DNA of 64,000 nucleotides from Bifidobacterium sp. ESL0690 (lineage in GTDB: Bacteria; Actinomycetota; Actinomycetes; Actinomycetales; Bifidobacteriaceae): NCBI RefSeq assembly GCF_029392315.1, contig NZ_CP113939.1, positions 372,001 to 436,000 on the forward strand, read 5' to 3'. Made by a program: the position numbers and the translations under genes. Shown here in pieces: positions 19,451 to 28,992 of the stretch; the stretch's first letter is position 1; each line of letters opens with the position of its first letter. Below the pieces are notes generated by a model. The model searched no databases. It worked only from the letters and a program-made list of their open reading frames with translations, and had not been told where the DNA came from.

Positions 19451-19487
19451 ATAAAAATAAGTAAAAATAAGTAAAAATAAGTAATCA
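19451..19487. repeat. Short tandem repeat of taaaaataag
   Basis: Three copies of a ten-base unit (taaaaataag) directly after the stop codon, followed by a partial copy. A/T-only composition marks it off from its surroundings. Confidence 0.7.
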
Positions 19488-19502
19488 AGTAACAGGGATG
19501 CT

Positions 19503-19546
19503 GATGGCCTCCGGACTGGTATATTGCCAGCCGGAGGCCATCATCG
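19503..19546. terminator. Bidirectional terminator between hypothetical gene and ppdK
   Basis: Perfect 12-base arms GATGGCCTCCGG (19503-19514) and CCGGAGGCCATC (19531-19542) between two converging genes. The T tracts are weak on both sides, but the stem is very stable. Confidence 0.75.
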
Positions 19547-19588
19547 TCTTGGAGAGCGTTCGCCCTTTGTTTTATTGGTTTGTGATAG

Positions 19589-22234
19589 CTACCTGCGTTC
19601 AGGCGCGTGGCGTCCCAACGTGGCTTGCGCGGCGGCGAGACGGGCCACGGGTACGCGGTAGGTGGAGCACGAAACGTAATCCAGCCCCACGCCTTCGCAG
19701 AACTCGATGGATTCCGGGTCGCCGCCGTGCTCGCCGCAGATGCCGACGTGCAGGTTCGGGCGCACGCGCCGGCCGGATTCGACGGCCATCTTGATGAGTC
19801 TGCCCACGCCCTTGCGGTCCAAGTGCGAGAACGGGTCTTCCCTCAAGAGGCCCTTGTCGTAGTAATCCTGCAGGAACGAACCGGCGTCGTCACGGCTCAG
19901 GCCGAAGGTCATCTGCGTCAGATCGTTGGTGCCGAAGGAGAAGAATTCGGCTCCGGCGGCGATGTCGCCGGCGGTCAGTGCGGCGCGCGGCGTCTCGATC
20001 ATCGTGCCCACCGAGCAGTAGAGCGGAATGCCGGAACTGGCAATGACTTCCTTGGCCGTGCTTTCGACGATTGACTTCACATACTCGAATTCGGCCGATT
20101 CGCTGACCAGAGGAATCATGATTTCCGGGGCCACCGTCCAATCGGGGTGCTCGTGCTTGACCTCCACGGCGGCCTCGAGCACGGCCCTGGTCTGCATGCG
20201 GGCGATCGAGGGGTAGGTCACCGCAAGGCGGCACCCGCGATGGCCGAGCATCGGGTTGACTTCGGTGAGCTCGGCGGTGGCGCGGTTGATGTCCTCGACG
20301 CTTTGGCCGGTCGCTTCGGCCAGCGCAGAGACGGCCTCCGGGGTCTTGGGCAGGAACTCGTGCAGCGGCGGATCGATAAGACGCACCGTCATCGGTTCGC
20401 CCTCCATCGCCTCGTACATCGCCTTGAAGTCTTCGCGTTGCATCGGCAACAGCACGTCGAGCGCGGCCTGGCGTTCGTCCTCGTCGCGGGCCACGATCAT
20501 CCGCCTGATGGCGTCGATGCGTTCCGGGCGGAAGAACATGTGCTCGGTACGGCACAGGCCGATGCCCTCGGCACCCAGCTCGCGCGAACGACGTGCGTCC
20601 TCGGGAGTGTCGGCGTTGGCCCGCACCTCGAGCCTGCGGAAGCGGTCGGCCCACGACATCACGCGGCCGAACGCGCCGGTCATGGACGCCGGTTCGGTTT
20701 CGAGCTTGCCCTCGTAGACGGTTCCGGCGCCTCCGTCGAGCGAGATCCAGTCGCCTTCGTTGAGCTGATGATCGCCAATAGTGCAGCTTCCGTCATCGCC
20801 GAATTGCAACGCTGAAACTCCGGAAACGCAGCATTTGCCGATGCCGCGGGCCACCACAGCAGCATGGCTGGTCATGCCGCCGCGAGCGGTCATGATGCCT
20901 TCGGCGTGGTGCATGCCCACGATGTCTTCCGGCGTGGTGTCGCGTCGGATGAGAATGACATGCTCACCACGAGAAGACCAAGCCTCGGCGTCGTCGGAGG
21001 AGAAGACGGCTCGACCCGCCGCTGCTCCCGGCGATGCCGCCAAACCGGTGCCCAGTACAGTGCCGTTTTTCAGCGCCTCGTCGGTGAAACGAGGGTGCAG
21101 CATGGCAGTGATAAAGGTCGGGTCAATCGAACAGACGGCGTCCTCCTGAGTCAACACGCCCTCGTCGACCAGGTCGCTGGCGATTTGGAAGGCGGCCTGC
21201 GGGGTGCGTTTGCCGTTGCGGGTCTGGAGCATGAAGAGGTGGCCGTCCTCGATGGTGAACTCCATGTCCTGCATGTCGCGATAGTGCAGCTCGAGCTTGT
21301 GCACGATCTGGTCGAAGGTCTCATAAAGCGTCGGGTTGCGGGTTTTCAGCGTCTCGATGGGCTCGGGGGTGCGCACACCGGAAACGACGTCCTCGCCTTG
21401 CGCGTTCATCAGGTATTCGCCGAACAGTCCCTTTTCGCCGTTGACCGGGTTACGTGAGAAGGCCACGCCGGTGCCGGAATCTTCGGAAAGGTTGCCGAAA
21501 ACCATGCGCTGCACCGTGACGGCGGTGCCCCAATCGTCGGGGATGTTGTTCATCTGCCTGAAATAGACGGCGCGCGGGTTGTTCCAGGAACGGAAGACGG
21601 CCTTGATGGCCTCGAACAGCTGGGTGGTCGGTTCGGTGGGGAAGCTTTCGCCCTTGGCTTGCCGGTAGTCCTCGAGGAAGCGGTCGGCGAGCCATTGCAT
21701 GTCTTCCGCGTCGAGGTCGACGTCCGATTCCACGCCACGTTCGGCCTTGCGCTCGTCGATGCGATGCTCGAAGATGTCCTCGTTGATGCCCATGACCACG
21801 TTGCCATACATCTGGATGAAGCGGCGGTAGGAATCCCAAGCCCAGCGCTCGTTGCCGGACTTCTCGGCCAGCGTCTCGACCACGTCTCGGTTGAGACCCA
21901 AGTTGAGAATAGTGTCCATCATGCCGGGCATCGAAACCTGCGCGCCGGAACGTACTGAAACCAGCAGCGGGTTGTTGGGGTCACCCAGCGCTTTGCCGGT
22001 ACGCTGCTCAAGTTCCGCCAAGGCGTCGAGCACCGGTTGGCGGATTTCTGCGTCGATGCCGTCCGGATTTTTCATATAGCTTCGGCAGGCTTCGGTGGTG
22101 ATGGTAAAGCCTTCCGGCACCGGCATCCCCAGCTTGGTCATTTCGGCCACGCCGGCTCCTTTGCCGCCCAGCAGGTCGCGCATCGAGGCGTCGCCTTCCG
22201 AGAATTGGTATACGTATTGTGTGCTACTGTGCAT
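19589..22234 (-). CDS. ppdK: Pyruvate, phosphate dikinase
   Basis: Interconverts pyruvate + ATP + Pi and phosphoenolpyruvate + AMP + PPi in the cytoplasm. The order is standard: an N-terminal ATP-grasp domain (LLGGKGAGVAEMTKLGMPVP, SVRSGAQVSMPGMMDTILNLG), the phosphohistidine domain with GGMTSHAAVVARGIGKCCV, and the C-terminal TIM barrel with SFGTNDLTQMTFG and the catalytic Cys in GICGEHGGDP. 881 residues, the usual length. A GAGGG ribosome-binding site precedes the ATG. The upstream gap holds a 13-bp tandem repeat and the valS terminator, so ppdK has its own promoter. In saccharolytic anaerobes it usually runs towards phosphoenolpyruvate or PPi recycling. Confidence 0.96.
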   Translation of the reverse strand: MHSSTQYVYQFSEGDASMRDLLGGKGAGVAEMTKLGMPVPEGFTITTEACRSYMKNPDGIDAEIRQPVLDALAELEQRTGKALGDPNNPLLVSVRSGAQVSMPGMMDTILNLGLNRDVVETLAEKSGNERWAWDSYRRFIQMYGNVVMGINEDIFEHRIDERKAERGVESDVDLDAEDMQWLADRFLEDYRQAKGESFPTEPTTQLFEAIKAVFRSWNNPRAVYFRQMNNIPDDWGTAVTVQRMVFGNLSEDSGTGVAFSRNPVNGEKGLFGEYLMNAQGEDVVSGVRTPEPIETLKTRNPTLYETFDQIVHKLELHYRDMQDMEFTIEDGHLFMLQTRNGKRTPQAAFQIASDLVDEGVLTQEDAVCSIDPTFITAMLHPRFTDEALKNGTVLGTGLAASPGAAAGRAVFSSDDAEAWSSRGEHVILIRRDTTPEDIVGMHHAEGIMTARGGMTSHAAVVARGIGKCCVSGVSALQFGDDGSCTIGDHQLNEGDWISLDGGAGTVYEGKLETEPASMTGAFGRVMSWADRFRRLEVRANADTPEDARRSRELGAEGIGLCRTEHMFFRPERIDAIRRMIVARDEDERQAALDVLLPMQREDFKAMYEAMEGEPMTVRLIDPPLHEFLPKTPEAVSALAEATGQSVEDINRATAELTEVNPMLGHRGCRLAVTYPSIARMQTRAVLEAAVEVKHEHPDWTVAPEIMIPLVSESAEFEYVKSIVESTAKEVIASSGIPLYCSVGTMIETPRAALTAGDIAAGAEFFSFGTNDLTQMTFGLSRDDAGSFLQDYYDKGLLREDPFSHLDRKGVGRLIKMAVESGRRVRPNLHVGICGEHGGDPESIEFCEGVGLDYVSCSTYRVPVARLAAAQATLGRHAPERR

Positions 22235-22510
22235 CTATCTTTCCCTCATTGGATATGGCAAATTTCGGACGGCTGCCACATGGTGAATACGAAACCGGTG
22301 ATGTGATGACGATTTTGCAGCGTTTAATTTAAAATAGTCGGAAAATGAGCGTTGTCAAATCGATTGACGTTTTAGGGGCATTTTGTCGGGTTTCTCACGT
22401 TTCTGTGGGTGCATCGCAAAATAAAAACATATAGAAACGATTGATGCAAAATTAGGATATGAGAATTTCGCGTATTTTGGTCGCTAAAAGTACTGAAATA
22501 TGTGTTTTAC

Positions 22511-22650
22511 AAATACGCAAAACAATACCCGGTACAGATACCCAAACGGGTGTACAGAGAAGATACGCGGAATAGATAAGTAAAGCAGATACGCGGAACA
22601 GATGCGCAAAACGGATGTGCAGAGCAGATACACAGACAGAATGAGATACG
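22511..22650. repeat. Degenerate 12-13 bp tandem repeat
   Basis: About eleven head-to-tail units close to agatacgcggaac: aaatacgcaaaac, aatacccggtac, agatacccaaac, gggtgtacagag, agatacgcggaat, agataagtaaagc, agatacgcggaac, agatgcgcaaaac, ggatgtgcagagc, agatacacagac, then a partial. The period is stable while the sequence drifts. Confidence 0.75.
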
Positions 22651-22694
22651 AAAAGGGCTTGACATGCTTTATCAAGCGTATCAGGCCCTTTTTA
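22651..22694 (-). terminator. Intrinsic terminator after valS
   Basis: On the - strand GGGCCTGA...TCAAGCCC with an A run before and TTTT after; on the + strand the arms are AAAAGGGC (22651-22658) and GCCCTTTT (22685-22692). It lies 18 bases after the valS stop. Confidence 0.75.
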
Positions 22695-22711
22695 AACCGA
22701 AGATCAGAAGA

Positions 22712-25462
22712 TTACTTCTTCTTTGGCTTCTTGGCTGGCGGCTCACCGAGTTCGGCGTCGCTGACCTTCACCACGATTTCGTTGTTGGGAATGTCGGCTG
22801 AATCGTCGACGGCGACCGTAAGCGGACCGGTGACCTTTCCGGCTTCGGCGATATCGATAAGGCTTTCGTCGACAGCCTTCTTGCCTGCTTCGGGCACGTT
22901 TAATGTGGCCTTCAGAATCGGGGTCTTCATGGAGACTTTGGCCTGCGACTTCAAACCGCGAAGCTCGGCCAGCGCCTTGCCCGCCCAGACGAGCATGTCC
23001 GGATCGGCGTCACCTGCAGCGGCTTCGTAAGGCTCGGCCTTCGGCCAGTTGGCGGTGTGCACGGAGCCCTCGCCTGCGTGCATCCAGTGCCAGACCTCTT
23101 CGGTGGCGAACGGCATGTACGGCGCGAAGAGACGCGCGAATGCCTCAAGGCCCAAGCCCAGAGTCGTGCGAGCGGACTTCACCGCAGCCTCGGACGGCGT
23201 CTTCCCGGTGGAATCGGCCGTGCCGTAAGCACGGTTCTTCACCAGTTCGATATAGTCGTCGCAGAACTGCCAGAAGAACGTCTCGATAATCTCGAGCGCC
23301 TTGGAATGCTCGTAAGAATCCATCGAAGTGGTGGCCTCGCGAATCACGGAAGCCAAACGAGCCATCACCGCGCGGTCCAGCGGCTCGGTGACATCGACCG
23401 GGTTCCAAGAAGCGGTCGCGGCATCGCCGACGTGATGGTTGTCGTCCTCACGGCCGATGGCCAGCGCGAACTTGGTGGCGTTCAGCAGCTTGATCGCCAG
23501 ACGGCGGCCAATCTTCATCTGCCCTTCGTCGTAGGTCGCGTCAAGGCCGAGCTTGGCGGAAGCGGCCCAGTAGCGCACCGCATCAGCGCCGTACTTGTCA
23601 ATCGGCTCCTTGGGGACGACCACGTTGCCTTTGGACTTCGACATCTTCTTGTGGTCGGGGTCGAGGATCCAGCCGGAAAGCGCGGTGTGCGCCCACGGCA
23701 GGCAATGATTCTCGAGGTGCGCGCGGTCCATAGTGGTGAACAGCCAGGTGCGGATGATGTCCTGACCCTGCGGGCGCAGGTCCATCGGGAAGGTGGCCTT
23801 GAAGAGATCCTTGCTTTCCTGGTCCGGCTCCTCCCAGTGGGTGACGATCTGCGGGGTCAGCGACGAGGTGGCCCACGTGTCCATGATGTCCTTTTCGGCC
23901 GTGAAACCGCCGGGCACGTCGCGCTGGTCCTCGCTGAATCCGTCCGGCACATCGTTGGTCGGATCGATCGGCAGCTGGTCCTCACGCGGGGTGATCGGGT
24001 GATCGTAATCCGCTTCGCCGTCGGCCTTCACCGGGTACCACAGCGGGAACGGGACACCGAAGAAGCGCTGGCGAGAGATGAGCCAGTCGCCGTTCAGGCC
24101 ATTGACCCAGTTCTCGTAGCGCACGCGCATGAAATCTGGGTGGAACTGAAGTTCCTTGCCACGCTCCAAAAGTTCGGCACGCAGCTTCATGTCGGTGCCG
24201 CCGTTCTTCAGGTACCACTGGCGGGAGGTGACGATTTCGAGCGGCTTGTCGCCCTTCTCGTAGAAGTTCGTCATACGCTTGGTGGGCTTCGGCTCGCCGT
24301 CGAGGTCGCCGGATTCACGCAGGTGCTCGACGATGATCTTGCGGGCCGTGAAGGTGGTTTTGCCTTCGGTCTCCTCGAAGATCTTCTTGCCGCCCTCGTC
24401 TTCGATCCAATCCGGCACGCTCATGATGATGCGGCCGTTGCGCTGGATGATCGGGCGTAGCGGAAGGTTCAGGTCACGCCACCATTCGATATCGGTCTGG
24501 TCGCCGAAAGTGCAGCACATCGCGATGCCGGCGCCCTTGTCCATTTCGGCGGCGGGGTGCGCGAGAATCGGCACCTTCACCTTAAACAGTGGGGAATAGA
24601 CGTACTGGCCGAAGTACTTCTTGTAACGTTCGTCGTCAGGATTGGCGATGAGCGCACCGCAGGCGGCCAAAAGCTCCGGGCGGGTGGTCTCGATGTAAAT
24701 CGGTGTGCCGTCTTCGAAGCGGAAGGCGACGCGGTGGTAGAAGCCGTCATATTCGCGGCTTTCCAGCTCGGCCTGGGCCACTGCGGTCTGGAAGGTGACA
24801 TCCCAAAGGCTCGGCGCATCCTTCTGATAGGCCTCGCCACGCGCGAGATTGCGCAGGAACGCCTTCTGCGCCACACGCTGCGGATGCTCGCCGATGGTAT
24901 GGTAAGTCTGACGCCAATCGATGGACGTGCCCAACGAACGCCATAGCGCCTCGAACTGCTTCTCGTCCTGTGCAGTGAGCTTCTCGCACAGCTCCACGAA
25001 GTTCTTGCGGCTGATCGGCACCTGGTCGCGGGCCTCGAGCTTCTTGCCCTGCGTGCCCTCGAACGGCGGCTTGAAATCAGGATCATACTTCAGCGATGTG
25101 TCGACGCGCACGCCGTAATAGTTCTGCACTCGGCGCTCGGTGGGCAGGCCGTTGTCGTCCCAGCCCATCGGGTAGAAGACATGCTTGCCCTTCATACGCT
25201 CGTAGCGGGCGATGACGTCGGTGTGGGTGTAGGAGAAAACGTGGCCCACGTGCAGGCTGCCCGAAACGGTGGGCGGCGGGGTGTCGATGGAATAGACGGC
25301 CTTGCGGTCGGGCTCGCCGTTGCCGTCGCGCGGAATGTCGAAATTATAGGTGCCGTCGTTGTCCCATTCGGCGCGCCATTTGTCTTCCAAGCCGTCGACG
25401 CCGACCCTGTCGGGAAGGGGCGAAAGGCTTGCATTGATAATGCTATTGTCCTGATCAGTCAT
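22712..25462 (-). CDS. valS: Valyl-tRNA synthetase
   Basis: Class I aminoacyl-tRNA synthetase with editing. HIGH signature as SGSLHVGHVFSYTHTD near residue 72, the CP1 editing domain in the middle (including TTRPELLAACGALIANPDD), the KMSKS signature KKMSKSKGNVVVPKEPI near residue 600, and an anticodon-binding helical domain ending in a Lys-rich tail (PPAKKPKKK). The length of 916 residues fits the family. I chose ATG 25462; extension upstream adds an unconserved 35 residues. The ribosome-binding site is poor. It is followed by its own terminator. Confidence 0.96.
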   Translation of the reverse strand: MTDQDNSIINASLSPLPDRVGVDGLEDKWRAEWDNDGTYNFDIPRDGNGEPDRKAVYSIDTPPPTVSGSLHVGHVFSYTHTDVIARYERMKGKHVFYPMGWDDNGLPTERRVQNYYGVRVDTSLKYDPDFKPPFEGTQGKKLEARDQVPISRKNFVELCEKLTAQDEKQFEALWRSLGTSIDWRQTYHTIGEHPQRVAQKAFLRNLARGEAYQKDAPSLWDVTFQTAVAQAELESREYDGFYHRVAFRFEDGTPIYIETTRPELLAACGALIANPDDERYKKYFGQYVYSPLFKVKVPILAHPAAEMDKGAGIAMCCTFGDQTDIEWWRDLNLPLRPIIQRNGRIIMSVPDWIEDEGGKKIFEETEGKTTFTARKIIVEHLRESGDLDGEPKPTKRMTNFYEKGDKPLEIVTSRQWYLKNGGTDMKLRAELLERGKELQFHPDFMRVRYENWVNGLNGDWLISRQRFFGVPFPLWYPVKADGEADYDHPITPREDQLPIDPTNDVPDGFSEDQRDVPGGFTAEKDIMDTWATSSLTPQIVTHWEEPDQESKDLFKATFPMDLRPQGQDIIRTWLFTTMDRAHLENHCLPWAHTALSGWILDPDHKKMSKSKGNVVVPKEPIDKYGADAVRYWAASAKLGLDATYDEGQMKIGRRLAIKLLNATKFALAIGREDDNHHVGDAATASWNPVDVTEPLDRAVMARLASVIREATTSMDSYEHSKALEIIETFFWQFCDDYIELVKNRAYGTADSTGKTPSEAAVKSARTTLGLGLEAFARLFAPYMPFATEEVWHWMHAGEGSVHTANWPKAEPYEAAAGDADPDMLVWAGKALAELRGLKSQAKVSMKTPILKATLNVPEAGKKAVDESLIDIAEAGKVTGPLTVAVDDSADIPNNEIVVKVSDAELGEPPAKKPKKK

Positions 25463-25596
25463 AACGTCCAATTTTAGAAAGGAATGGTGACATAGGCGCC
25501 GCGCCGGTTGGCATGTGAACGTGGGCTGTTCAAGTCCGTGGTTCGCGCGTGGCGTCGGGCTATTCAAGACAGGGGCTCGTATGTGGTTTCGGCTGG

Positions 25597-27123
25597 CTAC
25601 TTCGTCCTCACATCGCGCAGCGGGAGCAGTTCGTCGGTCATGTTGCGCGGGTAGCCGGTGACCTTGTTGTCCGCCGCCACCATGCTGCTTTCGGTGTAAA
25701 GCCAGGCGCTCGCGGCGTCGGAACTGACCGTTTTGGCGTAGGAGCGGAGGTTCTGCTGGTAATCGATGTCGTTGGACGAGGCGAGGGCGTTGCGGTAATC
25801 CTGCTGTGCCTCGCTGTTCTGGTAGCCGAAGGTGCCATTGGCGAACGCTCCCACATCGTCGGAGCCCTGCATGGTGGTGATGGCCATTTTGTAATCGCCG
25901 TTGGCAATGCGTCGTGCAAGCGTGTCGTCGTCGACCACCTGCATCACCACATTGAGTCGCGTGCCTTGGAATTGGTTGACGATTTGTTTGCCCAGCGAAG
26001 TGTATTCGGTGGGCACCAGGAACGTGACATCACCGATATAATCCGGGCCGAAGTAGTTGAAATCGTTTCTGCCTTCGTCGGCGTTGTGCGGGAAATTCGC
26101 GGAAAGGTCATCGTAGCCGGGTTCGAGCGGGCTGATCGGTCCGTTCAGTGTGGCGGCGGCGTTGGGTTGGCTTTTGACTATCGCCTGGTTGTCAAGCGTA
26201 TAGCGCACGGCCATGCGGGCACGGACGTCGGAAAAGATCGAATCGGGATTGTTGTTGAGCGCAAGCACCACTTTCGAGGTCGTCAATCCTTTGGAAACGT
26301 CGTATTTTTTGTTGTTTTGGAAGGCTTTCGGAGAGTCCGAAGGGCTCAGCACGGCAAGCTGGATTTCGCCGCCTTTCATCGCTTTGTTGAGCGCATCCGC
26401 GGAATCGAAATAGCGAAGGGTCATCTGCGAGCTGGCCGCCTGCTGCTTCCAATACAGCGGGTTGCGCGTAAAAACAATGGAATTACCGGGGTCGAAACTG
26501 TGAATGGTAAAGGGTCCGCTGCCGCCGGCTTGTTTGGCGTAGTTGACGTTTGACGCCGAGTCATAGACGATTCCGGCACGTGAGGAAAGTGCGCGAAGCA
26601 ACCTCGGGTTGGGCGAAGCAAGGCTTATCTGCACCGTTGAGGTATCAGGGTTTTTGACGGATTTGAGGCCGGTCAGGTCTTCGGCGCCGACGTAGTTTTT
26701 ATTGATGACCTGTTGCAGCGAATAGACCACATCGGTGGAATCGAGCGCGTCACCGTTGGCGAAACGCATGTCAGGATTAAGCGTGAACGTATAGTTGAGG
26801 CCGTCTTTGGAAACGTCCCAGCTTTTGGCAATGGACGGAACAAGCTTGTTGTTCTGGTCGCGGCCGACGAGGGTTTCGTAGACATTGCCGATGAGCGCCT
26901 GGTCGAGTTCCTTGCCTTGAACTGTACGAATATCAAGGGATTGCGGGGCGTTGGCGTCCAGGCCCACGGTGACTTCCGAACCGGAATGAAGCAGGGTGGC
27001 GTCGCCGGCGCGGTGGCCGAAATGAGCCCAGCCGGCGCCTACGAGGGCGAAGAGCACGACAGCAGCACCGAGGAAGACGAGACCCCTCATTGGTCCGCCC
27101 GTTTGCTGCTTATGCCGTGACAT
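25597..27123 (-). CDS. ABC transporter substrate-binding protein, family 5 (peptide/nickel type), membrane-anchored
   Basis: Captures oligopeptides or similar ligands outside the membrane. Family 5 features include VYETLVGRDQNNKLVPSIAKSWDVSKDGLNYTFTL (N-terminal quarter), MRFANGDALDSTDVVYSLQ and RMAVRYTLDNQAIV. The N-terminus has a hydrophobic helix (GLVFLGAAVVLFALVGAGWA, 14-33) but no lipobox Cys, so it seems anchored by this helix rather than by lipid. No permease or ATPase gene is adjacent, so it is an orphan or shares a transporter encoded elsewhere. 508 residues. Gene nth follows downstream on the right with its own start. Confidence 0.85.
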   Translation of the reverse strand: MSRHKQQTGGPMRGLVFLGAAVVLFALVGAGWAHFGHRAGDATLLHSGSEVTVGLDANAPQSLDIRTVQGKELDQALIGNVYETLVGRDQNNKLVPSIAKSWDVSKDGLNYTFTLNPDMRFANGDALDSTDVVYSLQQVINKNYVGAEDLTGLKSVKNPDTSTVQISLASPNPRLLRALSSRAGIVYDSASNVNYAKQAGGSGPFTIHSFDPGNSIVFTRNPLYWKQQAASSQMTLRYFDSADALNKAMKGGEIQLAVLSPSDSPKAFQNNKKYDVSKGLTTSKVVLALNNNPDSIFSDVRARMAVRYTLDNQAIVKSQPNAAATLNGPISPLEPGYDDLSANFPHNADEGRNDFNYFGPDYIGDVTFLVPTEYTSLGKQIVNQFQGTRLNVVMQVVDDDTLARRIANGDYKMAITTMQGSDDVGAFANGTFGYQNSEAQQDYRNALASSNDIDYQQNLRSYAKTVSSDAASAWLYTESSMVAADNKVTGYPRNMTDELLPLRDVRTK

Positions 27124-27209
27124 GTCTCAAAAGTTTACTATCTGGTGCTGAATGATTCCTGAAAACGCGGAAAGCTTTGAAATACAAGGAATTCGGGCGG
27201 AAAGAGGAA

Positions 27210-27878
27210 TCAGAGAGGATGGAATGCGGAGGGGCACGTGTCGTTCAACAGGCAGGATTCGCAGTCGGGGTTGCGTGCGGTGCACACGCTGCGTCCGAAG
27301 AGAATGAGACGGTGGGAGAGGTTCGACCATTCCTGCGGCTCGAAATATTGTGTGATTTCCTTTTCGACCTTAACCGGATCTGGATGCTTGTTGCGCCAAT
27401 CCGTGCGCCAGCGCAGGCGACCAGTCACGCGGATGACGTGGGTGTCGACGGGGAAGCCGGGAACGCCGAACGCGTCGCCCAAAACGACGTTCGCGGTTTT
27501 GCGGCCGACGCCGGAAAGCGTGGTGAGTTCTTCCATAGTCTGCGGCACCACGCCGTCGAAATCGCGGACGATCTGCGCGGCGAGTTCGATGATATGGGCT
27601 GATTTCGTGTGATAGAAGCCTAGCGGATGGATAATGTCCTCGATGCGCTCCGGGTCGGCCACCGCCAGCGTTTCGGGCGTGCCGTAGTCGCGGAACAGCT
27701 CGGGCGTGACACTGTTGACCCGCACGTCCGTGGTCTGCGCGCTCAGCACGGTGGCGACGAGCAGGTGGAACGGCGTTTCGTAATCGAGTGTGCACATCGC
27801 CTCGGGAAACATGTTGCACAGCACGTCATATTCGGCGTGAATGCGCTCGCTACGTTGCGCTTTGGTTTCCCTGGGCAT
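27210..27878 (-). CDS. nth: Endonuclease III (DNA glycosylase/AP lyase)
   Basis: Removes oxidised pyrimidines in base excision repair. The helix-hairpin-helix LSGVGRKTANVV (121-132) contains catalytic Lys127, and catalytic Asp145 lies in GFPVDTHVIR. The iron-sulfur cluster ligands are Cys199, Cys206, Cys209 and Cys215 in the standard C-x6-C-x2-C-x5-C spacing. 222 residues, normal length. Start ATG 27878. It lies 86 bases upstream of the binding-protein gene and is probably transcribed towards it. Confidence 0.95.
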   Translation of the reverse strand: MPRETKAQRSERIHAEYDVLCNMFPEAMCTLDYETPFHLLVATVLSAQTTDVRVNSVTPELFRDYGTPETLAVADPERIEDIIHPLGFYHTKSAHIIELAAQIVRDFDGVVPQTMEELTTLSGVGRKTANVVLGDAFGVPGFPVDTHVIRVTGRLRWRTDWRNKHPDPVKVEKEITQYFEPQEWSNLSHRLILFGRSVCTARNPDCESCLLNDTCPSAFHPL

Positions 27879-28209
27879 CGGCTTTCGCTCCTTATTATTT
27901 GTTTATTTGGGTTACTGCCGCGTTATCGAAAACGAGGCGAATCTTTCTGCCCACTATAGGCACGGGTTTGCCTTTCGTCACGCGTTTTGCGTTGTTTGCG
28001 CGGTTAGCGGTATAACGATTTCGACTTCGGCAGATTCGATGGGAAATTGTATTTGGCAGCGCACGAGACGAATCGTAAAATTCTGTTTTAGTGAGTGCTG
28101 ACAAAAATGACAGCTTCATTGAAAAATTATGGTCGGGGCCGTGATGTTGTCTCAACGTTATCTGACATCTCGGGTTGCTGTTGCTGGATAGTGTATCTTT
28201 GGCGATGAC
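27879..28209. other. Intergenic stretch between nth and glnR-like gene
   Basis: 331 bases with no convincing ORF, hairpin or repeat. It must contain the nth promoter and the 3' end of the regulator transcript; I see no clear terminator. Confidence 0.4.
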
Positions 28210-28992
28210 TTAGAGATTGTCAGTATTGCTGGTATCGGCATTGTCGTCAGAGGCATCGTGATTACCGTCGTTGTTGCCGTCATTTCCATCGTCATCCGGC
28301 GGATCGAAACGATAGCCAACGTTGCGCACGGTGCCGATCATATGCTCGTACTCGCCGCCGAGCTTGGCGCGCAGACGACGCACGTGAACGTCGACGGTGC
28401 GCGTGCCGCCGTAATAGTCGTAGCCCCACACTTCCTGCAAGAGCTGGGCGCGGGTGAAGACGCGGTGCGGATGCTGGACGAGGTACTTCAGGAGCTCGAA
28501 TTCCTTGTAGGCCAGGTTGACCGGTTCGCCGTTGAGCGTTGCCGTATAGCCCTTAGTGTCCACCACCAGATCGCCGGAACGAATCTGCCCGTCATCGCGG
28601 TAATTATCCTGTTCCACGGACGTGCGGGACATGGTCGGAGCGGCCTTGCCGCGCTCGCAGACCAGCCGCAGCCGGCCTTCCACCTCGGCGGGGGAGGCGT
28701 TGCTCACCACGACATCGGCCACACCCCATTGGATGTTGATGGCTGTGAAACCGCCTTCGGTAATGATGGGAATAATCGGAATCGAAAGACCAGATGCGTG
28801 AATCAAATTGCACAGCGTCTTGGCGTTGGCGAGATCGTCACGCGCGTCAAGGAAAAGAATGGTGCTTTCGGGAAGTTTCACAAGGCTTGCGGCATCCATC
28901 GGCAGCACGCGCACGCGGTAGGAAAGCAGGGCCAGACTTGGCAGCACGCTGGCAGGGTTGGGGGCCATCGTCATCAATGTCAAATCGGTCAT
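28210..28992 (-). CDS. glnR: GlnR-type orphan response regulator (OmpR/PhoB winged helix)
   Basis: GlnR proteins control nitrogen assimilation in actinobacteria without a partner kinase. The receiver-like domain (1-115) resembles GlnR: ILFLDARDDLANAKTLCNLI, then ITEGGFTAINIQWGVADVV, where ordinary receivers have the phospho-Asp and Lys switch residues. The winged helix (133-235) has LAYKEFELLKYLVQHPHRVFTRAQLLQEVWGY and the recognition helix TRTVDVHVRRLRAKLG. The tail is an unusual Asp/Asn-rich run. A very strong ribosome-binding site (GGGAGGGAGGG) precedes the ATG. No nitrogen genes are in the window, so its regulon cannot be read here. MtrA-type regulators are the alternative. Confidence 0.75.
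   Translation of the reverse strand: MTDLTLMTMAPNPASVLPSLALLSYRVRVLPMDAASLVKLPESTILFLDARDDLANAKTLCNLIHASGLSIPIIPIITEGGFTAINIQWGVADVVVSNASPAEVEGRLRLVCERGKAAPTMSRTSVEQDNYRDDGQIRSGDLVVDTKGYTATLNGEPVNLAYKEFELLKYLVQHPHRVFTRAQLLQEVWGYDYYGGTRTVDVHVRRLRAKLGGEYEHMIGTVRNVGYRFDPPDDDGNDGNNDGNHDASDDNADTSNTDNL

Larger units (their letters stand above)
22235..22711. other. Intergenic region between ppdK and valS (both - strand)
   Basis: From right to left it contains the valS terminator, a degenerate 13-bp tandem repeat (22511-22650) and an AT-rich stretch that must hold the ppdK promoter. Short ORFs on either strand are by-products of the repeat. Confidence 0.6.

Noticed and set aside
22511..22650. CRISPR array
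   Set aside because: Units are 12-13 bases, contiguous and degenerate, with no spacer structure and no cas genes nearby.
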